Of a stretch of 64,000 nt of DNA, positions 22,441-34,000 are shown in pieces (within the stretch, counting starts at the first letter, position 1; each line of letters starts with the position of its first letter). Position numbers and translations under genes: made by a program. The DNA comes from Limonium bicolor. Its lineage: Eukaryota > Streptophyta > Magnoliopsida > Caryophyllales > Plumbaginaceae. A model generated the notes under the pieces. It did not search any database. It saw nothing but the letters and a program-made list of their open reading frames with translations, and had not been told where the DNA came from. The DNA is taken from NCBI GenBank assembly GCA_023374045.1, contig CM041776.1, forward strand, positions 140,681,296-140,745,295. Reading direction: 5' to 3'.

Positions 22441-25049
22441 TCTCTGTTGTTTCAACTCTTCTATACAGCATCGCGCTTCCATACTCAACACGACTGTTTT
22501 GAGCTCTCTTCGATACAATACCGGAACGGGCGAAATTCCTCAATCCTTTCTCTTCCTTGAAGTAAGTCCGAAGCGTGAGCAACTTCTACAGAAAATTCAG
22601 ACGTTTCTGCAGTAAAGGGCGAGAATGGCGAAGGCTTAACCTCCCCAAAATTTTGAGTGTACGATACTACCGCTAATTCTGTGTTCTCCAAACTTAGCTG
22701 TCGATTGAGGAAGGAAACCCCAAATCCGGTAAATCTGTCTTTTCATTCTTTGCATTTAATCAATTTCTTCAGTCGCACGAACCCTAGACCAGGAAATCTT
22801 TAGTAACTCCCGAATCGACTGGCGTTGCTAATTGTTAAAGATAGAAGCCTAAATAGTCATTTGATGTCTGATTGTACTTAGTTGTTGATTGAAGAAGGCA
22901 ACTCCAAATCAGGTAAATATGTCTCTTCATTCTTCCCATTCAATCGATTTCCTCAGTCGCACGAACCCTAGACCAGGAATTCTGTAGAACTCCTGAATGA
23001 CTGACGCTTGCTAATTGTAAAAGATAGAAGCCTAATTAGTTAGTTGATGTCTAGTCGTAGCTGTTCATCCATCCCAATCGACTTGAGAGGAACATTATGG
23101 TCAAGAAATGTACTATGAACCATGTTTAGTAATTGTACAAGCATCGCTGTTTCTCATCTTCTTCTACTTTTGCTGTTGTTGATCGCTAGCTACGACTCTG
23201 TAAGAGCCAGTATTATCATCATATCACGTATAGTCAGTCATATTTGATTTGGTGATCATCGATCCGAATGGCCATTCTTCTGCCGGTGAACATGAAACTT
23301 AATCAACCACCATTAATTAGTCCGCTCCGCTTTGTCAGGAATCAGAATTTATTGATGGTTTAATCAGACTGCACTAGCTTATTATACAAATCAAACTCAC
23401 CTGGCCCTGTGGATATTGTTTGTCCTCTTTATAGCTTGAGGATCTAACTTTAAACTCTCCTCTATGAGTTGTGAGCTTGTCTAATATCTTAGCATCACAA
23501 AATTCCACTTGATCTGATTCTGTACCATCAGTGATCACTTCATCTTCCTGCATTAACATTCGTTCGCTTAGGTTGTTTAACTTAACCACCATTTATGATA
23601 AGAATATACTAGGCTCTTCTATATTTAGGATTGACTAATTCAGAATAGTAATTTGAATATTGTAAATCTGTTGAGCTGTTACCGTATAGTTAGCAACTAC
23701 CTTTGCATTTAGAATTTTGAAACACTTCAAGGAAGACTCTAAATCAGTATAAATAGTGTAAATCTGTAATCAGAAATCACATCAATACATATTCTTTTAC
23801 TTTCTTACATGGTATCACAGCTGGTTACTTTTTTTTTCTTTGCCGCCTCCTTTCTCCCTTTCTTCAGCCGGCCGTCAATCATCAGAGTCTAACTAACAAC
23901 AATACCAGCAACCTTTGCCATTCTATCTGTTTTTTTTTGTTCAAACTATGATGCAGCTGCTGATAGTCTAGTGTGGAGGGATAATAAAATTTATGCTGGA
24001 GTTCTTGGCGGGGTTACAGTTGTATGGCTACGAGAAATGTGTGTTATTTTGCGTCATAAAACTAAGGATTTGACGAGCCTAACACGCGTCGTCTACCTGG
24101 GTGTCAAAAATGCATCGACGCAATCCCTTTTCTCATTTTGGCGCAATATTATCCGCAGTAGTTCAAAACATTTCAACAGAACTTTTGCGTCCAAATTCCA
24201 ATAAATTGCGTCGAAATCTTGTCAACATTTTGCAAAAAAAAAAAATTAGAATTAATTACCATATCTAAAAAGAGTAGATTGAATGTAATTCTAATATACA
24301 GTAGCTGGTTGTCAGATGTTCCTAATCCCTTTTGGGATTTTAAATGTACAATGAACAAGATCCAGTCTCATTACCCGACATGTTTCAACATCTCTATTAC
24401 TGTTTCAGAAAATTTTCTTCTGTATTAATATAAGTCTGTGAATAACACTTCTAACCAAAAGTTCCACTTATGTGCAATGTGCTCCACAAGCTTGAAACTA
24501 TTCATATCCTGCATATTCAAGCAACCAGTTGCAATAAATGTCTATATAAAGTTATAGTGATACAAGCAGTAAATCCATCAGTTATATGTGTTTCAGAGTA
24601 GTCTTGGTTTTCACCATTAGAGAAATTGGTAGTCCAAGCTACTAAAACTTAGAGAGTAAAATCACACTAGGAAGATAAAGTTGAAACTTGTAACTATACA
24701 ATAGTAATAAGCTGGAATAGTTAGTTACCTTTATCATTTGTCATTTAGGATATAGATGGGGACCATGTTAAAGTGTCTTCTTTCTGTTTGACAGACCTGT
24801 TAACATCCATAGGAGAAAGAAACAAGTAAACAACGACTTTGCAACTAGGTTTCACCATCTTGTAGTATATAGATGTCCAATAGCAACTAGGCTTCACCAT
24901 CATGTCGTATATAATGAAGAGCTATAAATTACATAAGTTGAAATGAATATAAATAAAAAATCACTATCGCTGATGCTGTTTTTCTGCACCTCATTCTCTT
25001 CTTGTGTATGCAGAGATAAATCACTGTCGCTGCTGCTGTTTTTCTACAG
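22441..25049. other. Interior of CACTA element K, gene-like but unassigned
   Basis: I recognise no transposase domain. The stretch 22716-22860 is repeated imperfectly at 22902-23050. Both copies share TCGCACGAACCCTAGACCAG and a putative splice donor (G/GTAAAT). On minus, 23592-23401 is open for 64 codons from an ATG and ends at a strong splice-donor consensus, CAG/GTGAGT (23395-23400 on plus). The peptide, with KVRSSSYKEDKQYPQG, is not one I recognise. GCGTC motifs cluster at 24050-24215. This could be captured host gene sequence or a decayed element gene. Confidence 0.4.
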
Positions 25050-25350
25050 AGATAAATCACTGCTGCTACTGTAGATGGGAACATTCGGACATCGGTAATA
25101 TACTCGAACTTATCTTCTTATCTCTTCTGAACAAGGAACATACATGTGCCTCCCTTCATTCTCTTCTTCTGTATGCAGAAATAACTGTCGCGGCTACTGT
25201 ATTTTTGCAAAGATAACCACTACTACTGCTGCATTTTGCTCACGAGATTGAAGACGCAAACATTCAGGCTTTGGTAATATACTTGAACTTATCTTCTTGT
25301 CTCTGCCGAACTTAATTTACTGATCTGCCATATAAGAGAATATGTATGCT
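25050..25350 (+). repeat. Direct repeat of about 300 bp, left copy (partner 30247-30546)
   Basis: Shares long stretches with 30247-30546, including CGGTAATATACTCGAACTTA and ATACATGTGCCTCCCTTCAT. Within each copy, a sub-repeat carrying CATTCGG and GGTAATATACT occurs twice. The two copies flank solo LTR E about 5 kb apart. They were therefore neighbours about 0.7 kb apart before E inserted. Confidence 0.85.
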
Positions 25351-25834
25351 GGATATTAGAATCCCAAGATTTATTTGTTTGTGTTTGCCTTTCCTCACTC
25401 CAATTCATTCACTTTTGAAGTACATAGTCCTGGCATATTTTGCCTTTTTAATTCAAAACCTGATGATTTGTTTGTCATTAATATTTTTCATTAGAGATAC
25501 CATGACGATAAGCAGCGGGATTTGAGTGATTGAAGTAGATATGTAACACCCCATCTCGATCCAATCATGGTTATCGCAAACTTTTTCACCATATATACAA
25601 ACGTTGCAGCAGATTCAAATACATTCCAGGACCTTGCCACGGTCTGACTAACAGAATATACCGAACATTAGTACTTACAAGTCTTAACCAAATACACATC
25701 ATTCTTACAATCCCCTCACATCCTATACAACTTACTAACTCAATATACCATACGAGTGTACATGCACAACTCGTAGGCCACACTTTACCCGTAACACGTC
25801 TACCCCATCTTACTCTCATGACGGGCGCCTTCTG

Positions 25835-25955
25835 ACGTTCACCTGCGTAGTAAAAACAGCCCCCAAAGGGGGTCAGCAAAATTGCTGGTACGATCCTCTC
25901 ATGGCCCCCAAGCTAACGTGGCTACGACGACTAATTGTCGATAGCATGGAGGTTG
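25835..25955 (-). other. Conserved hairpin module of Tekay-like LTRs (E)
   Basis: On minus it shows AGCAATTTTGCTGACCCCC, TTTGGGGGC and then CGCAGGTGAACG, in the same order as A, C and D. The final CAGGTACC is altered to CAGGTGAA here. Confidence 0.65.
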
Positions 25956-27199
25956 ATTAGATGCACAACATAATAGAAGGTGCAATAAACAACAAGCCAA
26001 ATATGAACAATCAAAGTTCAACACAATGAATGACTTAAATGTGTTCCCTTAATTAGTGAGTCAATTATTTAACACTTTAAGTTATGTTTCCTCTTATTCT
26101 CAATCCAACTTTATCTTACCCCAATCTTAGTCCTTATCTTAGTCTTAGTAAACAAACCATTCTTTAAATAGAAATGGTTGTAGCTTATCTCAGTCGTAGA
26201 ATACAAACCACTCTTCAAATAGAAATGGTGGTATCTTATCTCAAACCTTGTCTTAATCTTAGAATATAAACCATTCTTTAAATAGAAATAATTGTATCTT
26301 ATCTCAATGTTTATTTTTGTCGGGTCAAAACCAACCCTAGCCAATGAGCTATTAACTCCTTTGGTTGAATAAACAACTTATCTTAAAATTTAGGATTTGG
26401 GTGATCCTACCGCACCATCTTAATGCCTCCTACCTTGGACTGGATGTCCAATGTAGCTGAGCCGGCAACCGACCCTAGGCAACAAGTCCGAAGACAAGTC
26501 TTAAGCGGGAGTAGGATCTGCTTTAGATACCGACCCCCTTTCCTTAACATGCATGACCGGAGTCAGTCCCGGATTCCTCACTCCCCCCAAGTTCCAGTTA
26601 GTAGAAGTCTCAAGACAATGTTTGTTGGTTAAACCTCTTTCGGTTATTAACAAACTAATATCAGGGAGTGTTCCTTAGTCTCACTCAAATCCTTACTAAA
26701 CGTTAGTTAGTAAGTTCTCACGGTAAGTTGTGTTAGTTTTCGAACATCACACAACAATACAATAACATAATATTCCGGTTGCATGCTTTATCTTGTTTAA
26801 CCCGCACACATAAACAAATAGCACACAAGCCGAGGGACACCTCGTTAGCAAGCAGGTCACCAGAAGAACTGTATCGTTCACCGTCGGTCGTTGGTTGCTT
26901 ACTCTCCTCCGGAGTCCAAATTCTCAAACCCTAAAACATTGATTGAATTGGGTGGTTAATCACTTTTAATTAACCTAGCTTACTAAATCACTAATGATTT
27001 CCGACTAAGAACCACTAAGTCATTGTAGTTTAACCTTAACCACTTATGTTACTTACTTCTCATTTTAACTCACACTTGTTCCCACCTCCAATGGCCTTAA
27101 AACTTCGCCAAACAACTCTTAACAACCTTATAATAACATTACCCAACAAGCCCCCTCCATTTACCACCTTAAAAACACATTTTCTTTGTAAATTGCCCT

Positions 27200-27379
27200 G
27201 GTCCGGGACATGGTCCGGACCTAAGGTCCCGGACCAATGTCTGTTCTTAATCTCGGCCTTATTTTAGCTATGGTCCGGGACTTGGTACTTACCCAAGGTC
27301 CCGGACCAGTCCCTGGGTACATTGTCAACCTGTTTTTAGTGCTGGTCCGGGACTTTATCCAAGGACCAAGTCCCGGACC
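27200..27379 (-). repeat. Three-unit palindrome array in LTR E, exact 72-bp period
   Basis: Units of 36 bp at 27200-27235, 27272-27307 and 27344-27379. Arms are GGTCCGGGAC and GTCCCGGACC. The first unit keeps a central CCGGAC box (CCGGGA-N6-CCGGAC-N6-TCCCGG). The spacer before unit 2 includes TCTCGGCC and TAGCTAT, resembling spacers in Athila LTR G. Confidence 0.94.
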
Positions 27380-30246
27380 ACACTTTAAACTGTCAAATTT
27401 TACAGTTTTAAGCCTGTTTCCACACTTGTTCTTTTGTCCAATCTTCTTCCAATTTTTCCCCATGTATTAACACATATTCTAACACCATTTAAGCACCTAA
27501 AATCCTCCTAACTCATGGATCAACTCACCTCCAAATTCCTTGATCATTCTTCAAGTTCTTATTAAACTCTTAACACTTATAACTTAATTCCTTACACTTC
27601 CAACATGTAAATTTGTCTAAAACTTCAACTAACCAAAGTGTTTCCTCCCCACCCAACATAACTACTTCTTAAACATTATTATTCACCCATCTTTCCTTTG
27701 CTAAACCTTCCAAGGTTATCTTGCATCTCCATGCACAATTTCTCTCCTTTCCATTTGTTACACATCATTCCTAAATTCCTAAACATTCCTATACATTTTT
27801 CATCCTCTTAGCACCTTGGCATTGTTCTTCGTCTACCTTGACCATGCTACACCCTCCTTAGACATTTCCATTTCATTTACTCAATTTACTCACCATTATC
27901 AAGATCATACCCTCTTACACATTCCTAGTCATTATCCTTGACAATTTTCAACATTCTCTTCCTTCACCCAAGTCCACTCCTTACCATCAAACTAGAACCT
28001 TATTAATCCACTACTAGCATCTTCACCACTTACACAAGCTACCAAGATCTCTCATTGTTATATTCTCAAGTTCATACCTAATTCACCTTAAAACATTGTT
28101 CATCATTTCCTCTAAATTTTTGCTCAAGTCTTAACATTCCTCATACCATGACTTTGGTGTGTTCAATACACCCACCAATCCTCCAATTCTTTCTAGACAA
28201 CTCTAGGCCATTCTAAACCTCAAGAACTCCTTAGTTAACCCATTTTCACTCAAATTCCTTTTAATGACTCCTAATAAACCCTAGGTCATATTAGCACACA
28301 ACCACCACCTAAACACTTGTTTTCTACTCAAATTTCGTCATAGCTCCTCTAGTATATTATCATGCCCATAAGCATTGTTTTTCTCATTCAATCATCTCAC
28401 ACACATCAAATCCTTTCTCATCATATGTTCTCACCCAAATCTACTCATTCACAACAAACTCAATATAATGCAATAATCTTAAATTGCATAGCACTAAGGC
28501 TCTTAAATGACATGGCTCTTAGGCCCTTAAATGCAATGAATTTAAACACTGAATTTCCCACATGTAATAGCTTTCAACCTACAATTACACCCATCAATCT
28601 CATAGTAGTTATAATGCTCTTAAAATCCACCTTTAACTTATCTTACTAACTCATTCCCATTGGCTCCTTAGTCACAAGTTCACAAGCTTGCTTAAATTCT
28701 TTTTCCTAGGTTATATAACCCATTACCTAATGTAAGCTTAAAGCTACATTGGTACTCATCCACATCTCATCCCTTAAAACCTTAAACCACCATTAGGTAA
28801 AACATTTACCTTGTTTTTCCAAGCTTATCTTAACTTCCTCCTTAGGGCTTTTCTTGAATGAATCTCGGCCACCAATTAAATCTCCCTTGCCAATGTTCTA
28901 ATTCACATTCAAATAATCTAATGAGCACTAAGCAATATGCCTAAACTCATATAATTCAATCTTAGGTAAAAAATGTGTTTTAAGACATAAAAGTGGAAGA
29001 TTACCTTTAAAGTCTCAAAGTAGACTTGGGGAATGAATGAAAGAGGACCTCCACTAGGTGATTAAAACAAGCTAGAACAAGGCGTAAAAACAAGGCCCCA
29101 TGAGTGGTAATTTTCGGCCATGTAAGGAAGTGGTGGAAAAATGACTTTTCTTACATTTTCTTTACCTTGAATGAATGGAGAAGACAATGAACACCTCAAG
29201 CTAGTTTTCCCCCTTCAAAGGAGTTTTCCCTTGGCACCAAAATGAAGCTTTTGGAGTTTTGGAAAGATAGAAAGCTAGAGCTTGAGCTAACTAAGAATAA
29301 TATGTGTTTAGTTTTTGATTTGGAGCTAAAATGGGCAAGTTATGGAAAAAGCAAGGTGAGGCAACAATGGAGGCTGATCTTACGTGAATGGAGAAGAGAG
29401 GAGGCAGGAGAAACCGATGGGAAGAAGAGAAATGAGAGAGAGAAGAAGAAAGGTAGCTTATAAGAAGATATTTTGTTTTAAAAAGCAAATAGTAACTTTT
29501 CTTATTTCCCTCTTCTTTTCTTAAGTTGGATGACTCATGTGGTGACTCACCACTCTCAAAAATCGGCCCCCTTGTTAAATAAGGGCATTTTTATTCCATT
29601 AGAGAATTAGAGTACAAATTTGTGAAATTTTTGGTTTCCCATTGATTTAGGCTTCCTAATGTGATACTAATTAGTACACATGTTAATTAAGGTGTATTCA
29701 TGGGTATTTAGCCACTCAAAAATATTTCTAAGACAATTTCTCAAAAAGGTGCTTTAAGGAGTCTTAAAGCACATTTTGGGTTAAGCTTGTTTTTGAGCTT
29801 GGTTTTCTTTGGTAATTGATTTAACATGTCTATTAGCATGTTAATAAAGTCTTATAATGGTATTTGGGTGCTAATCAAAGTCACTCCAAGCTTAAAACAC
29901 ATTTTGCCTAAATTGCCCTTAAGGCGTTTTCTTGTGTTTCCCTTGGTTTAAATTGTCTACCAATGTTTCTAAGGCATATTTTAGCCTTATTACATCATAA
30001 ATTGATGTTTACTTAGCATACTTAGGTTTGGGGTATTTCATGATATTAGCGCAAACAACAGTGAGAAGTGTTATAATACTAGAGGATGATGAAGACAATG
30101 GATATTTGCAGTCATTACGGCTCTCAATTTAGGAAGATAAAAAGGAAGAAAATAAAGGTATAATTGGCTTTTTTTGCTTGGTCTTTTACATCATAGCTAT
30201 TATGAACTCCATTAGTTACCTGATGCTTTTAGTGTTGTTCCCTAGC

Positions 30247-30546
30247 TAGATAAATCAATGCAACTACTGTAGACAGGAACATTCGGGCATCGGTAATATA
30301 CTCGAACTTATCTTCTATCTATTCCGAACAAGGAATATACATGTGCCTCCCTTCATTCCCTTCTTCTGTATGTAGAAATAACTGTTGCTGCTGCTATATT
30401 TTTGCAGAGATAACCACTACTGCTGCTGCATTTCGCTCACCAGATTTAAGACGGAACATTCGGGCTTTGGTAATATACTTGAACTTATCTTCTTGTCTCT
30501 GCCAAACTTAATTTACTGATCTCCCATATGAGAGAATATGTATGCT
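30247..30546 (+). repeat. Direct repeat of about 300 bp, right copy (partner 25050-25350)
   Basis: See the partner. This copy contains the same two CATTCGG...GGTAATATACT sub-repeats and ends GAGAATATGTATGCT, just before the MITE target site. Confidence 0.85.
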
Positions 30547-30562
30547 CTTTTTATATCTTTTT

Positions 30563-30984
30563 GGGAAATTTCACCAAATACCACTGAGTTTTTGATTCAT
30601 GATATACCACTGTATTTCAAAAATTACATAGGATAACACCGAGTTTTTACTTATTTCACCAGATAACACTCTATCACATATTTTGTTAATTTCTCCTTGA
30701 ATATCCCTAGAAAAAAAAGACTAAAGTGCCCCATTATTAGTTAAACTAAGTGATATCTTATGGAATTTATCAATATGATAATCATTGTGAGGCAATTAAA
30801 ATAATAACAAGAGTATTTTTGTCATTTTTTTCCAGGAAAAATAAAAAAGAAGTTAGCAAGAATATGTGGACAAAGTGTTATCTAGTGAAATAAGTAAAAA
30901 CTCAATGTTATCCTGTGTAATTTTAAAAACATATGGTATATCGTGAATTAAGCAAAAACTCAATGGTATTTGGTGAAATTTCCC
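30563..30984. mobile_element. Mutator-type MITE, 422 bp, with long inverted repeats
   Basis: The terminal inverted repeats are about 107 bp. Both ends begin GGGAAATTTCACCAAATACC (right end in reverse complement) and run to GATAACACT at about 83% identity by eye. A perfect 9-bp TSD, tatcttttt, lies at 30554-30562 and 30985-30993. Long TIRs with a 9-bp TSD define Mutator-like elements. There is no coding capacity, so it would need a MULE transposase supplied in trans. Confidence 0.93.
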
Positions 30985-31632
30985 TATCTTTTTATTTGAG
31001 GGAAATATCTGGTTTGTACAATTCTTATTCTAGTATTGTAGCGGAGTTGGAATTCTTCTGATGACTTGTGGTTTATTTTTCTCTTCAATCAGAAGCATGA
31101 CTAAGAGTTTTTCATCAATTTAGCTTGGAACGCTGCTGGTGAAGATATGATTTAGGCCTAAGTTGTGTTGGTTTGGGGTTACTGATCGTTGTCAAGTTTG
31201 GGTTTTTAGGTGCTAGTAGTTAACAAAATATCTGACCTGTGTTCAATTATTGAGCATGTAACATCTATCCAATGTTTTTAGCTATTACCAAGTATGAATT
31301 GACTAACTTAGTCGCCTTTGATAATGTGAACTAGTAATTTCCGTGTGAGTGATTCAGTTACTTTTCTCCTAGAACCTGAGCCCTATATCTATAACTTGGA
31401 TATAAGTTTCTGTTTCTTCTCAGAGCGTACCAATGTTTATGATTGAGACATTTGGCATCTTTGATTCTTATATGTTGCTAATTTAGTGGCTGCTTTAGGA
31501 TAACTAGTATACTGATTCTTTCGCCTTTGCAAACATTATTACTACTCGATTGGTGTTCTTATCGTTAATTATTTCTCGTTTGTAATTACAGGTGCAGTTT
31601 TGGATCTTTTTGGTGCTTACGCTGTGGGTTAT

Positions 31633-33400
31633 TGTTGTAAAAACCTAACGACAAGTATACCGATCGATTATAGCAAGTTTTCCTAGAAGTGTCCCTCCAG
31701 GTTATCAAATCCAAGGGAGGCAGCGTTTTAGTTTAATTAATATTTAAGAACTAACAAAATAACTCAAGTAACAGGGGGTTTTGTTTATTGAATTACTAGG
31801 TAGAGAGACAAAATGTAAATAAGAGCAAGAGTAATAAATGCAAGACAGTGGGCAAAATAATGATATTTTTGATTTAATAAAAAGGGAAGATTCCGGTTTA
31901 CTAATCCTCCAAATTCTTCGGTTCCTTTCTCAGTGTGTTTACCAAAATTCAGATTAAAATCCTAGATCAGAAATATTCCACGTTCGGTCTCCCGCTCGGT
32001 GGAATCTAATTAACAACTAATAAATTTTAACTCTCGTTACAAATTTACTAATTGCTAACAGCTTTAAGAATAATCCAGTTTAATGATCAGTTAATATACT
32101 AGAGGAATTACCATCTCTAAATTAACCGTACTGTTCCTGTTGTCTATTATCTACCGCAGTTCTCACTTATAAGTAGATAAACTGGTAAAATCAAGTAATT
32201 GGCCAAATCACAAGATTTATAAAAATAAATAAGGAACAATACTTTAATCTATTAAAATGGTAAATAACACAGATAATGGAACCTTGAATTTGGATTACAT
32301 AGCAACCGAAATTTATAAAAACTACTCAGCCATTGAAATGAAAATACTGTAAAAATATGTAAATAACATTAAAGAGAAAGAGAAGAGAAACTCTGATTTA
32401 ATTCTTCAGTGGAGTCTCGATGTGTGATCAGTGCTTTCTTCTGCTCCTTCTCCAGAAAATAGTGGAGTCTCCAACTGCTTGTGTACTCCAGATTTATGTG
32501 GACATGTGTGGTGTTTAATGGAAATGGTGATATGAATGGAACGTGAGAAATGAGATGGAAATGGATGGAGGGAATGTGAGATGCTCTCCAGAAAATGTGT
32601 CCTGAATGAATGAGCTTCAGTTCTATTTATAGAACTGATTTGTGGAATACGTAGCAGTAGCAAGGTGGTGGACAGTAGTGCTGGAGTTTGAAAGTGGAAT
32701 GGTGGGTGTGTTACGTGAGTGTTTTGCTGGATTTATGGAGATGATTAGATTAGTGGAGGGATGATTGGATAGTGGCAGTGGAATAGACAAAACGAGTATG
32801 GAAGAAAGGCTGGAGAATATGGGGCGGTGGTTAGTTCAAAAGAGAATAAAATTCTCTTTTCTTCACGTTCGCGAGCTACAGATCACCGCTTACAGCAGTA
32901 TGGTCCGGGACTTAAGCCTTGTATAAAGTCCCGGACCGTAGCTTTGAAATGGTCGAGAGTTGCTCTGCTTGTGTGGTCCGGGACTTAAGTAGTGTATAAG
33001 GTCCCGGACCATAGTCTTGAAATGGGTCGAGAGTTTCTCTGATTTGTGGTCCGGGACTTAGGCTGTGTATTAAGTCCCGGACCATGCCTGTATTTGAGCC
33101 GAGAGTGGAGATTGCTGTGGTCCGGGACTTAAGTTATGCAACAAGTCCCGGACCATGTCTGTATTTAGGTCGAGAGTTGAATTTCTTGATTCTATTTAGC
33201 TTGTTTGATTTGTCATGTGTTCCAAAAGTGATAGGAGTGTGTTTCCTTGAGATAAAAACCTGAAAAAGCACACAAAAACCATAAAAGAAAACAATTGCAA
33301 CAAAAACATAAAATTGCTCATAAGACAGGATTTAACAGTAAATGATGCCAAATGAGGTATCAAAAGACCGTGTAAAAATAGGTAAATTCCTGACTTATCA
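31633..33400 (-). mobile_element. Solo LTR G, Athila-like
   Basis: On minus it starts TGATAAGTCAGGAATTTA (33400) and ends GGTTTTTACAACA (31633). A perfect 5-bp TSD, gttat, lies at 31628-31632 and 33401-33405. Length is 1,768 bp. The TGATAAGT start and general layout match Athila-like LTRs B and H. No internal domain is present. It interrupts the SAWADEE-like exon and carries a four-unit palindrome array near its U3 start. Confidence 0.92.
32902..33154 (-). repeat. Four-unit palindrome array in LTR G, 71-73-bp period
   Basis: Units of 36 bp at 32902-32937, 32975-33010, 33048-33083 and 33119-33154. Arms are GGTCCGGGACTTAAG and AAGTCCCGGACC, the same core as in Tekay LTRs E and D. Spacers contain GGTCGAGAGTT; read in reverse complement this gives CTCTCGACC...ACTATGGTCC, parallel to TCTCGGCC...GCTATGGTCC in LTR E. 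The centre box seen in E is degenerate here. Confidence 0.94.
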
Positions 33401-33905
33401 GTTATCTCCCCGACATCATATGCACTCTATGTAAGAGGCTGTCGTTGTAGATTCCTTGTCCGTTATGACCATGATCAATCAGAGGAAATTGTGCCCTTGA
33501 GGATCATATGTAGACATCCAGAATTAGTTTATAGGATGCAACAGCTTAACATGGCTAAAACATGCCAACTGCTGCAACAACAGAGCCACAAAAGTTTGTT
33601 GTATCAAGTCCAAATCCAGGGAGCACCATTTTGAAGCCACTGCGAATCATCCTACTATTATGAAAATAGAGGTTTGTTGTGCAGACTTTAGAGATTTAGT
33701 TAGTGCTAACAAATGTACTTGATATTTGTATGACAAAGGTGTCCTATCTCACTTTATTTTGGTAATTCTTACAATAGTGAAGTGTATACTGAATGAAGGA
33801 TTCTCAAATATGAATCATTTGGAACATATTCTCTTTTGTTATTCCCTGCTAAGAGCTGGTGTGTGGGGTGCTGTAAAAATCTTTTTTTTTTTAAAAAAAA
33901 AAATC

Positions 33906-34000
33906 TAATATTTACCCACGGAATACCCACAGAAATATCAGTGGTTAAGTTTGTCCGTAGGAATTCGATTGGTAACTGCATGGGGTAACAAAACCTTTTG
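33906..34000 (+). repeat. Right subterminal array of CACTA element K, part 1
   Basis: TTTACCCACGGA, TACCCACAGA and GTCCGTAGG motifs, interrupted at 34000 by element F and continuing at 43034. The F TSD (ttttg) is the last five bases here. Confidence 0.85.

Larger units (their letters stand above)
25542..30040 (-). mobile_element. Solo LTR E, Tekay-like, inserted in CACTA element K
   Basis: On plus it starts TGTAACACCCC and ends TTTGGGGTATTTCA, which on minus gives the TGAAATACCCC start seen in element A. Length is 4,499 bp. The flanks agata (25537-25541) and tgata (30041-30045) form a 5-bp TSD with one mismatch. No primer site, PPT or coding sequence is present, so it is a solo LTR. It carries the hairpin module at 25835-25955 and a three-unit palindrome array at 27200-27379. 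The ORF at 29242-29463 lacks any recognisable domain. Confidence 0.88.
31592..33634 (+). pseudogene. SAWADEE-domain-like exon (SHH1/SHH2 type), split by solo LTR G
   Basis: A 3' splice site consensus (GTAATTACAG/GTG) ends at 31591. With LTR G and one TSD copy left out, 31592-31632 joins 33406-33634 as an open frame of 89 codons ending TGA. From 33434 it reads [18 protein letters not shown], then [11 protein letters not shown] and a glutamine-rich tail. By family recall this is the last part of the SAWADEE domain, found in SHH1/DTF1 and SHH2. Those proteins read H3K9 methylation and unmethylated H3K4 and bring RNA polymerase IV to targets of RNA-directed DNA methylation. The residues before 33434 do not look like the domain and may be intron. 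No other exon of such a gene is recognised in K, so this looks like a captured or residual fragment. Confidence 0.62.

Noticed and set aside
29242..29463. 73-codon Glu/Lys-rich ORF in LTR E
   Set aside because: Low complexity, inside an LTR, no homology recognised.
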